A stretch of 64,000 nucleotides of DNA from Deuterostichococcus epilithicus (GCA_033439295.1 JAVTLE010000021.1:620009-684008), one strand, 5' to 3'; shown: positions 24,172 to 36,683, counted from the stretch's first letter. The notes: a model not told the origin generated them from the sequence alone. Made by a program: numbers and translations.

Positions 24172-25409
24172 TCAGGTTCTGTTGTGCGCGCTTGCAACAG
24201 CTTTTGTTGACGGACTCACCGCAGTCCCTGTGAGGTTGCTGCGCCCAGCGATAGGTGGCACGCCCCCGGCGTTCCCGCCAGCAGTCTCCGGCAGCACTGT
24301 GTCGGACTTGTCAGGCTGGCCGCCGCCCCGCATGCTGTCTGCACATGCAAATTGATGAGGGTTGGCATACAGCAGCTCTGCAATTTCAAAGGGGGTGAAC
24401 TATTGCAGTACCTCGAAAGCTTTTTAAAACAGTGGAGCAGGTGCAATGTCAGCAGTGACCAGGCAGTTCACCTGCGCTGGTCACCCGCTTCTGCACCGAG
24501 GATGCACTGGCCCTGCAGTCAGGTTGGTTGAAGTTACAAATCTTTACGATTTTCATGAGCAGTACTATCAACATCTTGTGCGGTGGACAGCATATCATGC
24601 TGCCAGACACCGCACACATGGCTGCACGTCCTCACCCCTCAGGCAGAGTGCCGGTGTTCTCCGCTGGCTCCTTGGACGGCAGTCCTGGCAGACTGAATGC
24701 CAGCGCCGGGGCGGCACACATGGACAGCGCCAGAGCAGCGCCAGCAGCCGCCCCCGCCACCTGCTTCATTGCATCCTGCATGCAAGCGACACGACATCAG
24801 CACATCACGATGCATCAAAGACCAGTAGGTTCGTTACGTGTCTGCGGACTGCGGGCAGCGCCCTAGACACGGCAGCTTCCGCCAGGAACACATGTTCCCC
24901 TTCTGAAGTGTGCCACACTCTTCGCTATGCGCGCAAGGTAAAGTCGCTTGTGAATGAGGGTTTTCAGATAGCAACTCGACGGTAGATGGCGGTAGATCGC
25001 AGTGATGTGCTGGTCGAAACCATGGAGGGCACCCTAAAGAGTACGCACCGGCGACCTCTCGTTTCATCCACTTTATGACATGTTGCTGTCGTCCAGCCCT
25101 CGTTACATTTTACAACATCAGTCGCAATCATCTATGCCGTCAGTGCGCAGACCCTTCCTAAGTCTTCCGCCGCTGGAGATCAAGTTGGTCTGGGCTCGCC
25201 CGACTGCCCACGTCGCTGATGCTTCCGTCCAGTTTCCTCCAGCGCTGGAGGCTGGACGGACGAGTGAATGTGACGGATCTGTGCTCGATTATCACCTCGC
25301 GAGCGAGTGCGCGGACGACGGCACGCGGCCTCGCAGGAGATGCCCGCCTGGACGAGGGTGCGACGGTCGTGAAAGGGCGTGTCTGCAGTGTGTTCGCCAT
25401 CGCTGCCAT
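24172..25409 (-). CDS. Small unrecognised plastid protein with thylakoid-lumen-type signal
   Basis: Built from in-phase exons on the minus strand. Exon 1 (25409-~25299) begins MAAMANTLQTRPFTTVAPSS and is rich in Ser, Arg, Ala and Pro without acidic residues, ending ALARE at a GTGATA donor: a typical plastid transit peptide. Exon 2 (~24788-24649), phase 0 after CAG, reads DAMKQVAGAAAGAALALSMC then AAPALAFSLPGLPSKEP. The Ala-rich hydrophobic core ending ALA looks like a thylakoid lumenal processing site. Exon 3 (~24510-24483) adds ASASSVQKR. The final exon (~24325-24172) gives PDKSDTVLPETAGGNAGGVP, then PIAGRSNLTGTA. The mature part would be only about 70 residues, hydrophilic and Pro/Gly-rich. 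I do not recognise the family. Exons 1 and 2 are fairly convincing; the later ones are tentative. Confidence 0.5.
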
Positions 25410-26003
25410 CTCTGTATCTTGCGTATATGTTGCGGATCCGATTCAATATTTTAAAGGGGTCAAGGTCGACACTGGATGCTGAAACGCGGATTGTGTGCAC
25501 CGCCGAAGCTGAGGGGCATTCAAAGCCTCCTCCCGCGATCAGCGCGAGTGCACCAGGATCTCAAGAGATCTCTGGATTGCGCCTGTGCAGCCCTGCACTC
25601 CTGCAGCCCATACATCTGGCTGCACACAATCGTATATCGCGACATTCGAGCAAAGCAGACCAGGGCCTGTCTTGTCTGCGCCATCACCGTCGCTCCTGCG
25701 TTCAAGAACACAGATGATCTGAGTCTCACGTCTACAGCTGTGCCATGCTCACACATGCTGGCAGCTGCCATGCTCCGATCTATCTACACGAGTCTGCACA
25801 CCCACTTGTGCGGTCCCATACACGATGGGTGTTCAGCAGAAGGGCGCAGCACTGGGCATGCAGAGCGGCACAGCAGGAACCGCTGACTGCCGAGGAGGGC
25901 CTGCTTGACATGTTTTGGCAGGTGAGGATGCAGGATATCTCGTGTGATCTCTTATCAATGGACACATGCAGTGAGCCTTGAGCAACCGCCGACTTGGTAG
26001 AAG
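25410..26003. promoter_or_regulatory. Divergent spacer between plastid protein and HA-repeat gene
   Basis: About 600 bp between opposite starts. Open frames here lack family resemblance. The HA-repeat start is uncertain, so part of this stretch may be its first exon or leader. Confidence 0.35.
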
Positions 26004-28249
26004 ATGGGTGCTAGTTCACAGCCGCAGTTGCCCTACAGGCAAGAGGCGTGTGGGATCAGGGCCAACGCGCAAAGCTGATCGGCTGCTTGGGTTGGAGTGC
26101 ATCATCAGGTAAGCAAAGGATCTAAAGCCGATGAGTGCAGGAGCCTGGCGTCCTCTATCTTTGTAGTGGCTCAGAGCGTTGGACATTTGTGGGGTCATGT
26201 GCAGCAGCGCCGCAGATGGACCACCAGGCGCCGCTGCCGGGCGTTGGCGCAGCTTCGAGGCTAGAAGATCCGCAGGACCTTGCAGAGGTAAGCCACGATG
26301 AGAAGCAAAGCAAAATCCAGGTGTGATGTCCGCGCATCCATCAAGCAGGTTGCATCTTCAACCGCCAGCTGATGTCCAATGGCCGGCTGGTGTGCTGGCA
26401 TTCCTGCAGCTACAGGATTGCAGGACTGAAATCGCAGGTGCAGCATGTGTCGAAGCAGCTTGTGTCGCTGTACCAGCTGCTAGGCCGCAGAGATGACATC
26501 GACCTCGTTGGTATGGTCCAGCGAGAGCCTAGGTATGGCTCACGGCTTCCTTTGCCAACCGCCACGTGCCGCATGGTTTGGATCTGCCTGCAAATGTACC
26601 ATCGCATCATCCAGCATGTCACACGAGGTGGTTTGGAGCACCCATGGTTGACAATGCGAAGATGCTAAGTCCCAACATCGCTTCTGCAGGCTGCTGTGGG
26701 TGGGTGCGAGGGACTTGCTGCAGCGTCTTGTTCAGATGAAGGTGGGCCGCTGCACCCACCGACCAAGAGACGTAGTGCAGCAGGACACAGGCCCATTGTT
26801 GCTTCTTGCAAAGCCTCAATTTGTACGCCGTGCACACGCATGTCGCACACTGATCAAACAGGCTGATGGTGTCTCCACCTTTCGGCGCCAAGATCGCCGC
26901 GCGAGACGAGGAGGTTGATGTCGCAAAGGTGGCTGAGGCGCAGCCGGCCCTGCTGCTGGCGGATCACCGCATCGGCAGCGACGACCTGCAGGTGCCCGCC
27001 ACTGCTTCACCATGCAGTGTAACACCATGCAGTCAAGAAATCCTTTTGAAATTTGGATTTGTTTTGCGATTCCTCTGTCATCGTCTTCACGCATCTGTGC
27101 TCAGGAGACTACGTCTGGGTTCGCGATCCGACAAGCGGTCTGAAAATGCTGTTCTGTGTCACTGGACAGTCGGCGGCGGAGCAGGTCCAGGCGTGGCGGC
27201 ACGGCATTTCATCAAACGGCACTACTGAGTGGGCGGAGCGGCTCGCGCAGCTGCGAGTCTACGCACAGATGCATGGCGACTCCCACATTGGCCATCGCGA
27301 TGGGGACGACGCAGAGCTGGGCCGCTGGGCGGCGGCACAGCGGGCAGCGCATGCTGATGGTAGACTAGCAGCTGACAGGCACGATTGCAAGAATGAGGCA
27401 CCTGTACTGCTCAGATTGTCTGAGCATCCAAATGTAGCGCCTGACAGTTCTGTGGCTGCCATGCCCATTGCCTGACAGCGGGAGCGTCAGCGGCAGAGCG
27501 AGTGCCAACTAGCTACAGCTCCTCTTGTCTCGCCAGTTAGGCCCGGTGTATCACTCTGTCACGCACTGCAAAATACCTGCTTGAACTGCTCGATCGCTGA
27601 TCGCAGGGTAGCAGCACTGCAAGATGTTGGGTTCGAGTTCAGCAACGAGGCAGCGGAATGGGACCGCTGGTTCAACGAGCTGCGAGCGTTCCAGGTGTTG
27701 ATGACCTCCCCTCACACCCATGCTCGTCCAGCAAGTTGATGCACATGCGAGCACAAGGGGGAAACAGCGGCTGCCGTGTTGCTCGGCACCTCTTGTGCTT
27801 GCGTGCCGGGGCTGACACCTTCGAAAGAATCTCACTTCGTGGCTGCCCCCTGCAACAGGCTGCGGAGGGACATTGCAGCGTGTCCCCTCTGGCGAGCAGC
27901 TCCGCCTTCCTGCTGCTCAACTGGTGCGCAGTGTGCACAGCCTCTTTCTACAGACACCCTGCATCCGCCCGTCTCTTGGCCTTTTGCATGGTTACCACAG
28001 CTGCCTAAGGCCGACTGCAGGGCAGGAATGTTCCCAGCACTGCACGTTGCTGAAGGGTCCCTCCTGGCCCTGCAGGAATGCTGCAGCCACGCCTCTCTCA
28101 ACGAACATGGATTTGACGCTTCCCGTCGTCTCCGCTGCAGGTGCAGCGTTCAGCGCATTGCGCACCGCTCGCGGGTGCTGGCAGCAGACCGTGTGCAGAA
28201 GCTGGACGCGCTGGGCTTCGATTGGACGGGCGCTGACGCACTTTCATGA
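26004..28249 (+). CDS. Helicase-associated (HA) repeat protein without a helicase domain
   Basis: Function unknown; the HA domain (the three-helix repeat found C-terminal to some helicases and in many algal proteins) is thought to bind nucleic acid. Recognisable pieces: GKRRVGSGPTRKADRLLGLE (~26038), MDHQAPLPGVGAASRLEDPQ (~26217), a segment with HVSKQLVSLYQLLGRRDDID (~26450), FGAKIAARDEEVDVAKVAEA (~26883), and the clear first repeat ~27229-27372: WAERLAQLRVYAQMHGD ... ELGRWAAAQRAAHADGRL. This continues as DRVAALQDVGFEFSNEAAEW and DRWFNELRAFQ (~27600-27694). The second repeat ends with RIAHRSRVLAADRVQKLDAL then GFDWTGADALS before the stop at 28249. The start is uncertain: the ATG at 26004 is out of frame with the first convincing exon unless a splice intervenes. 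A TGTAA motif at 28381 could be its polyadenylation signal. No helicase motif is seen in or next to it. Confidence 0.6.
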
Positions 28250-29323
28250 TGGTGACCCACGGTTCATCGGCCACATGTTTCAGTCGCCTTATTTTCTCAG
28301 AGATAGTTCAGATAGTTCTGATACTTTGGAATGTGGTTTGACGTTTTTAACAAACTCAGAACAATTGTCAATCATTGACATGTAAGCGGGTTTAACCTTC
28401 CTAGTCAGGCGACCTGAGTTCGTCCATGGAGACTTGGAGAGTATTTTGCATCGTTTGTTTGTTTGAATTTGCTCCTGTTTTTGGAAGAGTCTCGCTGCCC
28501 CTGCGCTGCCCCTTGCACTTCCTAAGCAGCCTCCGCATGCGCCACCGGGTGCCGCTTCATACGCTTCAAGCAATCGTCTGCACCAGCAGCTGGTGTCAAT
28601 GGTCACTTGTAACAACACTATCTACATGCCTAATCTGCCAGTAGTTCCCGTCCGCGCTCTGCAGATGCCCTCCTGGAGCCTCGTACGTACCTGCACCCCC
28701 GCTGCCTGGAGGTCTGCCCTGACAGTCATACAAATATAGTTTTAAGGGGGCCGTTAGGTGCATAGCATACTGCCCTGCTGAAGTCAGTTCGCTGTGTGCC
28801 CCGCCTGCTGACAGTGCCCTCCTGCAACTGCCGCCCTTCGCGCACGTGGCGCCTCTCCGGTTAGCCCAGCCCCTCAAGTCAGGTGCTTTTTCGCGACTGT
28901 GCACACGTTTGACCGCCCCCGCCTGAGTGCTTTCCATCCGCTCGCACTCTCGTTTCCTTCGTTGTGGGGACAGTGACAGCTGCCCTCCTGGAGTCGCGGG
29001 GGAAGCACAGGAAGCACTCCAGTGCAGCAGGAAGTTGCGTGATGGCACAGCGATCGATCTGGCGCAGACGGTGATATCTGATATTTGCGACCACACGATC
29101 CAAGCACATTCGCGCTGCTGTTGCGTCGTCAGGGACGGCGCCGCGACTGACGTTCAGGAAACTGCTTTTGGTTGTCGTTCATCGATCAACTCGAACTTCA
29201 GCGGTCAACTTTCAGAGCCGTCATCAGCGATCTCGACTTCTTTGCAGATCCAAACCTATCATAGGACTTGCGTGCAGCAAACAGTCCTGGAAGGTCTGTT
29301 GACAACAGACAGCTGGAGCGGCG
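28250..29323. other. 1.1-kb spacer between HA-repeat gene and NUP85
   Basis: Both flanking genes are on the plus strand. The first 400 bases are relatively AT-rich and contain TGTAA at 28381-28385, a plausible end of the upstream transcript. The rest should hold the NUP85 promoter and leader. I found no convincing exon. Confidence 0.45.
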
Positions 29324-32300
29324 ATGGAAACAGACTTGACGGAGCAGCCAGGCGATGGGCCAGACGTGCTTGCGTCCGTGCCGCTGCCGCCAGGCGGTTG
29401 CATGCGGATCGCCTGGGGCGCTGGAAATGAGCTGCTGATCGCTGGCTTGCCGGCGACCACTTCACCGGACGGCGCCGCCACGCCCAGTGGGCAGCCAGCT
29501 ACAGCAGCCTCCGTCCAATGGTGCACGCCTGGCCTCTACTGACCCCACAGTGTGTATAAGCTGCTGCGATGAGCTGCTGCGATGTGGTCTTCTGCGCATC
29601 GATGCCCACAGCCGATGCAACCATCATCGTTGTGCTGCAACCTGGACAGGGGCTGTCCCTCGCCAGCGGAGCGGCGCATAGCGTATGACACCCTGCCGAA
29701 GTTCAAGAAGCTACAACTGGCGCTCCGTGGGGGTACGAATCCGCAATGGCTCGCTGCGATTTCCTGCGCAATCTGTCTTCATGTGCGTCTGTGCGTCGCC
29801 CTCTCGTGCTTTCTCTGCCGCCTACCTCAAGTTCCCTTACTCGACTCGGAGGCACCGCGCGGTTTCAACCTCGAAGTCTGGCGCTCGCAGGTGCGGCAGG
29901 GAGCTCGGCGCGCGGCGCGCAGGACGCCAGGGAAGCGGTGCTGGAGTTCAGCCGCGCCGTCAGCGACATCCTGGCCACCGAAGACCCCGGGTGCTGAATC
30001 TGTTACATCCTTGTGCAGCCAGCGGTACACATTCCGGCCACCGAGGGCCCTGAGTGAGGCATCAAAGCGCTGTTTATGGCGCATCTCAGCGTGACTGTTC
30101 TGAGGACACCCTCTGCTGGGCACTCAGCAGCAGCCGGCAGCCGGTTGCATGGGCATGGGCCGGCAGCCGGCTGCATGGGCACTGCAGCAGATGTCATGAC
30201 ACGCATTAGAGTCATGCAAGCATGTGCCGTCGCTGCAGGGACGAGGCAGCTGGGGAGCTGGGGCGGGAACGTGCGCTGTGGGAGCTGCTGGAGCTGCTGT
30301 TTGTGTCGCCGCCCACGCCGCAGGGCAGCGCCTCCGAGGCACGTGCATGAATTGTGCCATGGGAATGGCATGGCATGGCATCCTGTGTCGCATGAGTGTC
30401 TGGCTGGCTGCGCTACATGGCGTCCTGGCAGGCTGCCTTGCACGGATGCCATGCCACGCCGCATGTTGCATCACTGTATCAACTGTGCACTCTGGGATCC
30501 GCAGGGCCTGGCGCGGTGGCTGGCGCGCAGCCAGGCGGCGCTGGCGCCGTCGCCGCTCGCGCCGCAGCTGGCCGCCATTGCTTCTGCGCTGCCGGCGGAG
30601 ACGGCAGCGGGCTTCTGGGACGCTGCGGCGCGCGCAGCGGCGCTGGGGTGGACGCAGGAAGCGGTGGAAGTCCTGTGCTCGCACTCCGCGATGCTGCGGT
30701 GGGCCGACGAGGCAGGCCGCAGTGGCGCGCAGGCCGAGGTGAGGGTTGGAGGCAAGTGCGCATGCGGATGCTAGTCAACCCGAAACACGGCGGCCGCCGA
30801 GCCTGACGGTGGTCCAGCGATGAGGCTGGCGGTAAGTCATACGCTTCAACCGCTACATGAGTTTGACGCCTGTGCACCCTGACGAAGCCGGGTGAACTTT
30901 GCAAGCCTGAGAGTGTGTCAGGCAGTGCACAGCGCCTTGCAACGTCTTGCTGGCCACAAGGCAGCCGGCAGGCCCTAAGAGCAGGTTTTTTCCTTGGAGC
31001 ACGGCAGGTGGACGTGCTGGAACCGGTCGTGCTGCTGCTGCGGCGCATGCCGCGGTATACGCGCTCGCCTGACCGCCGCGATTCCTCTGGGCGCGACTTT
31101 GACGACTTCGCCGAGTTCCAGCACTACCGGTATGCAGCGCTGCTTGGAGACCATCCCGACCGCACACCGCAGATTTGACCGCTGTGCGCCTAAACTCGAG
31201 GCTGATGTCGTTTGGAGCCTCCTGAGACGGCTGTCGAATGTTGGGTCACGCTCTGCGCCGCCTGAACATGTGCTGTCGCTTCAGAATCAGACCGGATTGC
31301 ACAGACAGCTGCCGTGATCAGAATCTGGCATATACAGAGCCCATTCCTGGTGCCTCCCAGCAATGCCGCCCTCATCACCTCCGCGGTGGCGACGATGCCT
31401 ACCATCTGCTGCAGGGTGGCGTGGCAGGCGCAGTGCCGCGACTTCCTCGGCGCAGCGCCCGAGTGGGACGCCGCACGGGCGGCGGCGCCGGCCACGGCGG
31501 CGGGCCTACGCCGTGTGCTCGGCTGCCTGGCGGGCGCCGAGGCCTCGCTGCTGGAGTCCACTGCCAGCTGGCCGGAGCTGCTGGTAGCGCAGCTGCTGCA
31601 CGTGCACCCCGGGCTGCGGCCGCAGGTGCGTCTCGGAAAGTCCTTCTCACTCTGTGCGTACCACAAGAATCAAGGAGTCAGAGCCGCGCTGGGATCTGCT
31701 CGGGCTCTCCTCATTGCAGTGTTGCAGCGCCTGCACTCCAGTCCGATGGGCGACCGACTGATTGTTCAGTGACCAACGAGGGGCTGCAATGGACCAATTT
31801 TTCGACTGAACAGCTTCGAAGCGGTTGAATGGCTGGGTCATGTGCAGGTGGAGCTGCGGCCGCTGCTGCGGCGGTGCATCAGCCTCAGGCACGATGACGA
31901 TGAGGCGGCAGCGCTGGCGCCGCCGCTCGACGCATTGCCAGAGATTCTGCTGGTGAGCATGACGGTGGTGTGCTTGCTGACTTCAGCAGGGTCGGCAGTC
32001 ACTCGTTGGCAGTCAAATGCGAGCGACCTACTTGCGAGTGATCTATCTGGGAGCGATATCCTTGTGCGACCCACCAGATGTCTGCATGGCAGCTGAGCTA
32101 TGCGACTCGACATCATCAGTGCAGCCCACACCAGCAGAGGCCAGCTGGGACAGGACACGACAGACCCAAGACAGCAGCGTCCTTGACACGACATGCCTGA
32201 CTACTGCGGCAGGCCGCTGCGGAGGGAAATGCACAGAGCGTCATCGCGGCGGCGTCGGCGGCCGGCTGCTCTGCGTGGTTCCTGGCGCACGCGCCGCTGC

Positions 32301-34567
32301 TGCTGGCAGCCTCACCGCGCGGGGCGGCGGCGCTGCATCGGCCGCTGCCGCACGCGGGCGGCGACCAGGTTGCAGTCTCCCCGAAGCAACCCGCACCTGC
32401 GCTGCTGGCCAGACCCCCACAGCGAGTCGCTGGCACCCCCTTGCGGCTATCTGACCGGAGTGGCCACGTCCTTTAATGATCCTCACAACCCGTCTGGAGC
32501 CTGCTGCTGCAGGAAGGCATACAGACTCGTTCTCGGCCGACGAGCAGGCATCCTAGGCCGTACCTAAGGCTGCTGCTCATACGGTCAAACTCCTCAACCC
32601 TGCAGGTGGAGGCGTACATGCTGGAGTATGCGGCGTCGCTGGCGCCGCACCGCGCCACCGCCTGCGTCGCCGCCGAGTACCTTGCCTGGTGCGCCGCCCC
32701 TGGCGTCCACTCCGATCACGTCCGCATCGATGCACAGTTTGCGCGTTGGACGCAGCCCGACCGGCCGCATGCCCGCTGCGCCGCCATGTGATGGGCCTCG
32801 CCTCTCTGGCAGGACCACATGCCATGGCAGCGACAGCCGCTGGCGTGTCTGCGCAGGTGCCCGGCGCACGGCGCGGCGGCGTTTGCGGACCTGCTCCCGC
32901 GGCTGCAGCTGGAGGCGGCACTGCATCTGGCGCATCAGCAGCAGCTGCCTGTCCTGGCAGCGGGTGCGCTGCCTGCAGAAACAACAAACGTATCCCAGCA
33001 GCCTTCACTTTTAACCTCGTCCAGCTGGGCCACGCAGTTCACTGCCGCCTTGCTGCACACGGCTGCATCGACCTGCCACGCTGGGGCTTGCACAGCCAGC
33101 ATGACAACACTGCTGCCCAACAAGTCTCTTGCCGTGCCGCCTGCGGTTTTCAGAACAATATCTGTGACTGTCCGTGTGACAGCCACAGCCTCAGGCAGTC
33201 CGTTTCGGGATTGGTGACAAGGTCGCACCATTTTGGTGTTGTCCATGCAGGCTTGCGACGGGCGCAAGCGGCGGAGCACCTGCGGCAGGGCCGGCTGGGT
33301 GCGGCTCTCGCAGAGCTGGCTGCGGCCGGCGACGAGGCCGGCGCGGCGGCGGCCACCGCGCCGCTGTTGGCGGGTGTCGCGGCCGCGCTGGCCGCCTCGC
33401 CGCAGCCCAGTGAGTCGTCCGGATGCTGCAGGCTATCTGCTGCGCTCTTGAGAGGCCCTTTGTGGACCCCCTGACCCCTGCCGACATGCAGCCGTCAGTG
33501 ACATTCCGCTCGGCGAGGATTTTGGACTATCTGCATGGGGACTTCTGATCTTGAGGGCAAGCATCAGACTTGGTGGTGCCTTGTTGCCTTGTCCTCGTCT
33601 ACAGAAAATACCTTCTGCCTTTCGCAGGCCTCGAGCCGGTGCCAGACCTGCAACAGCTGCAGTGGCTGCTGGGGGCATTCGACGCCGGCGCACCGTCCGC
33701 CAACTCCGGGATTGCCTTTCTGCGCGCCTACGACCGGCTGACCACCGCATGGGCGAGTCTGCAGGCTGCCGACGGCGAGCAGGTGCACTGTTTGCGACTG
33801 CTTTGGCAAGAGTCCTCGACGCCTGCGCATCATAGCGAGCAGCTTCCATGGTTTCACAACCCATTGGTGCGAGGGGAAAGGGGAGTAAAGCAACCTGCGG
33901 TCATTGCGGAGGCATCTGCTGTCCACGACACCTTGGAGGCATGGCCAGCTGTGCTGATTGCCTGGCAGTGTTCGAAACCTGCAATGTTGAGCCAGGAGTC
34001 CTGACCCGCTGTGACTCACTGCTGCAGGCGCGCGCCAAGGCGGCGGCCGCGGCAGTGGGCGCGCTGGCCGTGGCGCCGCGGGCGCTGTGGCTGCCGCTGG
34101 CGGCAGCACTGGTGCCGCTGCTCGAGGCGACGCCGCCCGCGCTGTCGCTGGCCGACACCCAGGCGCTGCTGCTGCGCTTGCAGGTGCCGTCACAGTTATG
34201 TCTCTAAATGTGCATCAGTGTAGGATGTCGCGAATACAGAGCGTGCTGCTATCATCAATGACTTGCATGACTCCTGATGGACAGTCGCTGCGCCGCCCTT
34301 CATTTGCAGCCTGCACAGCTGCAACCCAGCAGCTGTAAGTCCTGCGCAGGCCCAGACTTTCGCTTGATGGTCCACCACTGACCCGTTCGACTTCCTCCTG
34401 CCGCGCAGCAAGTCACGGACAGGCACTTTCCACTGGACGCCGAGCCCGCGGGGCTGGCGAGCCTGCCGCCGGCAGACGGCGCGGTGGCGGCGGCACAGGC
34501 GGCGGCGGTTTCTCGGGGGCTGGCGAAGAACTTCGCTCAAGCGCATCTCGCGGAGGTGCAGGGCTGA
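29324..34567 (+). CDS. NUP85: Nucleoporin NUP85 (Y-complex subunit)
   Basis: Alpha-helical subunit of the Nup107-160 (Y) complex, the outer ring scaffold of the nuclear pore. The start at 29324 reads METDLTEQPGDGPDVLASVP. Family correspondences in order: RIAYDTLPKFKKLQLALRG (~29676), EAVLEFSRAVSDILATEDPG (~29932), DVLEPVVLLLRRMPRYTRSP then GRDFDDFAEFQHYRYAALLG (~31011-31146; the human region RTMPILSP...LELKWQHW), LRRVLGCLAGAEASLLESTA then SWPELLVAQLLHVHPGLRPQ (~31507-31625), YMLEYAASLAPHRATACVAA then EYLAWC (~32618), AAFADLLPRLQLEAALHLAH (~32875), EHLRQGRLGAALAELAAAGD (~33280), AFLRAYDRLTTAWASLQAAD (~33715), RALWLPLAAALVPLLEATPP (~34079), and the end AVSRGLAKNFAQAHLAEVQG, matching human RLSLARNLARAI. 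It carries many small exons, and internal joins are only partly resolved. Confidence 0.9.
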
Positions 34568-35189
34568 CCCGTTGGCGGCAGTAGCGACGTCAGCATTGGC
34601 GAGGCGGCAGAGCTCGGCAAGCCGGCCGCGCGGGTGGTGGCTGTGCTGGCCGCATCAGTGCAAAAGCACGGACAGACACGGCAGCTGTGCGGGGCGGGAT
34701 GCAGGGGCAGAGGTTGCTGGTTGTGCAGGCCTCTTGTGCAGGCCTCTCGTGCAGCCCATGAAAACAGGAAGGTGGGTGATGTGGATCTGTCACTGTTTCC
34801 AACCTGTAGAATTCCCAGCCAAAAATCGTGGGAATGCATCATCGCCCCAACAGACAGCCCAACAGACATGAATGGTCTTCGTCTTTTGACAAAATTCAGT
34901 TCTCCAGATAGATATTGTCGCACGCTGCAGCATGCGACCGTGTGCCATCCCGCAACGGCGGGTCAGGCTTATTTGAATGGACCTAGTCAGTACTCGTCAG
35001 GTCCGGCGTCCCGGCTGCCAGTGCAGTTGCGGCGCCGTCATATCAATCCCAAAACCTTGAAAGCCTAGCTAATCATCGCCTCGCCACGGCCGGCTCACGG
35101 CTCCGTCCACCACCTGCCGCCCTCGTCAGCTGCCCGGCCCCAGATTTTCTTCGCATCACATGACTATGGTCAGCAGCCGGGGCAGCCAC
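34568..35189. other. Convergent spacer after NUP85
   Basis: About 620 bp between two facing stops, holding both 3' regions. Short direct repeats occur (TTGTGCAGGCCTCT near 34723-34750, CCAACAGACA near 34847-34865). No coding exon is recognised. Confidence 0.45.
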
Positions 35190-36683
35190 TCATCCACTGG
35201 CCTCGTCGGCCAGCTCACCCCCATTCTGCTTGACGTACGAGCGTATGTCCTCGAACTCGCGTGCCAGGCCACTGGCCTCTGCCCGCGCCGCCTCCGACTT
35301 CTTCTCCTTCAGGTCCTCCAGCAGCCGGTAGATGTCATCCTCCGCCCGCTGCACAATATCATACTCGTAGTGTCGCAGTCAGCACACACCGCTGAGCAGG
35401 AACACCGTCGCGCCATCCTTTCCATGTGCCAGCATACAGAAACCAGCAAGAGCAGGCCGGAGCAGGCCGATTGGGGCTCATCACCCATGCCCACGATGCT
35501 AGATTCCTGCTTCCAACAACAGCGAGCAGCATGCCAGCCACTGACTCCAGTTGGGATCAACCAGCCCTCGCGGCTGCACGCCGCGCACGGTCTGTCGCTG
35601 CTCGAGGCGGAACGACGCACCCGCAGCTGCCGCTTGAGCTCGATGGTCGCGGCGTTGGGCTTCTCGTTCTGGTCCAGCCCCTTCAGCTGCTCCTGAATCT
35701 TGGGCAGGATCTGACTCTTGAACCGGGTCTCCAGTTCCCCGTCCCGCTTGGCATCCTCCGCGCTGGGCTTGCCGTTCGACTTGCCGTTCTTCGCTGCATC
35801 CTTGCCGTTTTCGTTGCCGGATTCACCGCCAATGGAGGGTGGTGTTGTTGCGGCACTGTCACCGTCCTTCAGCGGCGGTGCCTCCTCGACGGTGGGCTGC
35901 TCTTGCTCGCTGCCGAGCAGCGACTCGCTGAGGTCGCTGAGGCTGCGCACCACCTCTGGCGGGGTGGGAAGCTGCGGCAGCTGCACCTCCTGCGCCGGCT
36001 GGTCAGCGGCCAACGCCGTGCCTGTGCATGATGCACCGTGCAAAAGTGATGACGGTTGACAGGACGCATGCATGCTACATGGATATGCCATCTGCATGGA
36101 TATGCCACGGTGTTATCCCGATATACACGCGCCAGGAAGGGTGCCTCAGCATGTGCTCCAGCAAGGTATGGCTTTCGCCGCCACTGCACACCTGGGAGGG
36201 TTGACGCAAGCAGCGCTGCCGCGGCAGCGCCTGCAGCATAGCTGGAGCACGGCACAGGCTGCTTCACGTCAGCTGTATGCCGAGCCGTGTGGGCTGTCCG
36301 GGCCGATCCAGAGTTGCCCTGCGTGCGCAAGCGCAGGATCAAGGGGTGCCTGTGCAGCCTGCCAGAATTAGGGTGGAGCCCGGGAGCAGCCAGTGGATGC
36401 CAGGGACTCAGATCAGTGTTCCAAACGCATGTGTGGCATCTGTACAGCGATCCGCGGCTTGCGCACATGGCGATCAGGCACCACCGTGTGTTAGAAGGTC
36501 CCACGTCGCGAGGACTGCAGCGGACAGCGGCTTTGCTCACACCTCAATGCTGCTGGCGCGTGGCCGCAGGCTGCAAGCTGTTTGCAGTGGCCTTCTGTTG
36601 ATGGCGGCCGCCGTGCGAGGGGCGCACGGCTGCCGAGCTGCACGTACAAGGTGTCCACTTCCAAGGCTTCCGCTTGCGGCCAT
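35190..36683 (-). CDS. Plastid, probably thylakoid-lumen-targeted coiled-coil protein
   Basis: Exon 1 (36683-~36543) begins MAASGSLGSGHLVRAARQPC and runs to RPRASSIE at a GTGTGAG donor: Ala/Ser/Arg-rich with no acidic residue until the last position, a typical transit peptide. Exon 2 (~36267-36203) is PVPCSSYAAGAAAAALLAST then LPG. It joins in phase to exon 3 (~36020) TALAADQPAQEVQLPQLPTP, giving an Ala-rich core ending ALA-AD, a good lumenal processing site. Exon 3 continues as acidic low-complexity, then helical RFKSQILPKIQEQLKGLDQN and ATIELKRQLR. The last exon (~35350-35190) is RAEDDIYRLLEDLKEKKSEA then ARAEASGLAREFEDIRSYVK before the stop. The mature protein (about 200 residues) would be largely coiled coil. 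Family not recognised. The gene lies tandem and downstream of the DUF1308 gene on the same strand. The targeting call is inference from composition. Confidence 0.68.

Noticed and set aside
30124-30806. Long alternative frames on both strands over NUP85 exons
   Set aside because: They conflict with the frame that matches NUP85 on either side and show no family resemblance.
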